A stretch of DNA of 7,011 nt from a bacterium 42_11 (GTDB taxonomy: Bacteria > Synergistota > GBS-1): NCBI GenBank assembly GCA_001508835.1, contig LGFB01000069.1, positions 1-7,011 on the forward strand, read 5' to 3'. Positions 6,097-7,011 of the stretch are shown in pieces. Numbering within the stretch: the stretch's first letter is position 1; each line of letters starts with the position of its first letter. The translations under genes were made by a program, and so were the position numbers. The notes under the pieces were generated by a model. It did no database searches. It had not been told where the DNA came from and saw only the letters and a list, made by a program, of their open reading frames with translations.

Positions 6097-7011
6097 CCCA
6101 ATTCTCCCCCATTCCCGCCATTAGCATGCCAATTTCGTGAAGGTACTCTTCCTTCGGAGGAAAATCACCATAGAGCTTTCCCTCATATATAACCTTGACT
6201 CTATCCGAGAGAGCAAAAATCTCCTCTAAATCACCAGCTATAAGTAAAACCGCTGTCCCTTTGGATGCAGCCTCAAGGATTCTTCCATATACGAATTCCA
6301 TTGCACCAATATCAAGCCCCCATGTGGGATGAAAAGCGATAAGTAGCTTCTTCTTCCCTTCAAGTTCCCTTGCAAGAATCAGCCTTTGAAGATTTCCTCC
6401 GGAAAGAAGTTTTACGGGCATATTCTTTCCCGAAATTTTTATATCGTATTTATCAATCAGAGAATCAGCAACCCTATCCATATACTCCAAATTCAAAAAG
6501 GGTCCCCTCGAAAAGGGAGGAACCCTATAGCTTTTAAGAAAGAGATTCTCAACCACCGTAAGGTTAGGAGCTATGCCATATTTTCTTCTATCTTCGGGGA
6601 TAAATCCCCCACCCTTATCTATAAAAAACCTCGCTCCCTTATTCGTTATATCTTCCCCATCCAAAAAGACCTTACCGTTCGAAGCTTTCCTCAAACCTAC
6701 CAAGACTTCCGCAAGTTCCCTTTGGCCATTACCAGCAACACCAGCTATACCAAGGATTTCTCCCTCTCTTATGGAAAAGGAAATACCCTTCAAGGCTTTT
6801 ATTCCTTTATCATTATAGGCCTCAAGGTTTTCTACCTTAAAAACAACATCCCCTATAGTCTTAGTCGTCTTTTCCATCTTAAAAAGCACTTCCCTACCAA
6901 CCATCATCTTGGCAAGCTCAGCAGGAGAGGTCTTATCCTTATCTACAGTGTTTACAACAACTCCCTTTCGCATCACCGTTATCCTGTCAGATATCTCCAT
7001 AACCTCATTAA
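6080..7011 (-). CDS. ABC transporter ATP-binding protein, second cassette (N-terminal half outside window)
   Basis: This is the cytoplasmic energising subunit of the importer. Relatives (NupO/YufO, RbsA-like) have about 500 residues with two fused ATP-binding cassettes. Here the reading frame stays open to the window edge, and the first residues (NEVMEISDRITVMRKG) are the end of the first cassette, so the Met codon at 7000 is internal. The second cassette follows. Its Walker A position is GVAGNGQRE (6742-6716), lacking the GKS/T lysine. The signature motif is LSGGN (6406-6392). Its Walker B region reads LLIAFHPTWGLDIGA, without the usual Asp-Glu. The end of the cassette reads LLIAGDLEEIFALSDRVKVIYEG. 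A degenerate second cassette is normal for this class, but His and Trp replace the more usual Gln and Arg of AAQPTRGLD. The gene overlaps the first permease gene by 17 nt. The substrate-binding protein is presumably further upstream. Confidence 0.93.
   Translation of the reverse strand, partial: NEVMEISDRITVMRKGVVVNTVDKDKTSPAELAKMMVGREVLFKMEKTTKTIGDVVFKVENLEAYNDKGIKALKGISFSIREGEILGIAGVAGNGQRELAEVLVGLRKASNGKVFLDGEDITNKGARFFIDKGGGFIPEDRRKYGIAPNLTVVENLFLKSYRVPPFSRGPFLNLEYMDRVADSLIDKYDIKISGKNMPVKLLSGGNLQRLILARELEGKKKLLIAFHPTWGLDIGAMEFVYGRILEAASKGTAVLLIAGDLEEIFALSDRVKVIYEGKLYGDFPPKEEYLHEIGMLMAGMGENWDEIEF
6104..6110 (-). promoter_or_regulatory. Ribosome-binding site of the first permease, inside the ATPase gene
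   Basis: On the - strand GGGGGAG (6110 to 6104) lies 7 nt before the ATG at 6096, within the last codons of the ATPase gene. It supports this start and the 17-nt gene overlap. Confidence 0.7.

Noticed and set aside
6080..7000. A complete 306-residue single-cassette ATPase starting at the ATG at 7000
   Set aside because: The frame continues upstream to the window edge (codons for Asn-Glu-Val), and the sequence around this Met matches the end of a first cassette. It is an internal Met in a longer two-cassette protein.

Overview
The window holds parts of two converging operons from a bacterium and almost no non-coding DNA. Arginine is encoded mainly by AGA/AGG, ATA is common for isoleucine, and the sense strands are purine-rich. 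With roughly 40-45% G+C by eye, this suggests a thermophilic or anaerobic lineage such as Thermotogota, Synergistota, Atribacterota or a clostridial relative. I cannot fix the phylum from the sequence alone.

Left operon (+ strand, 1-2551): the 3' end of an aspartokinase gene (lysC), then asd (aspartate-semialdehyde dehydrogenase), then a fold-type I PLP aminotransferase of the LysN/ARO8-like group. Both junctions are only 1-2 nt long, so the three genes are very probably one transcript. LysC and Asd perform the first two steps from aspartate towards lysine, threonine and methionine. The aminotransferase could act before them (making aspartate) or after them (an amino-transfer step of lysine synthesis). 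Its substrate cannot be read from sequence.

Convergence point (2552-2612): a 61-bp gap carrying a perfect 15-bp inverted repeat flanked by A and T runs. It is a bidirectional intrinsic terminator serving both operons.

Right operon (- strand, read from 7011 down to 2613): the C-terminal part of a double-cassette ABC ATPase, two BPD_transp_2 permeases of the BMP/nucleoside (NupOPQ/YufOPQ-like) class, and finally a soluble chemoreceptor with a C-terminal zinc-binding CZB domain. The ATPase and first permease genes overlap by 17 nt, the two permeases are 6 nt apart, and the chemoreceptor ribosome-binding site overlaps the stop codon of the second permease. The substrate-binding lipoprotein and the first ATP-binding cassette must lie beyond position 7011. 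The transporter probably imports nucleosides or a related small molecule such as riboflavin or a sugar.

I see no RNA genes, CRISPR arrays, insertion sequences or riboswitches, and no convincing evidence of an undescribed system. The most interesting points are a CZB chemoreceptor apparently co-transcribed with a nucleoside-type importer, the correct start of that chemoreceptor, and the identity of the aminotransferase linked to lysC-asd.
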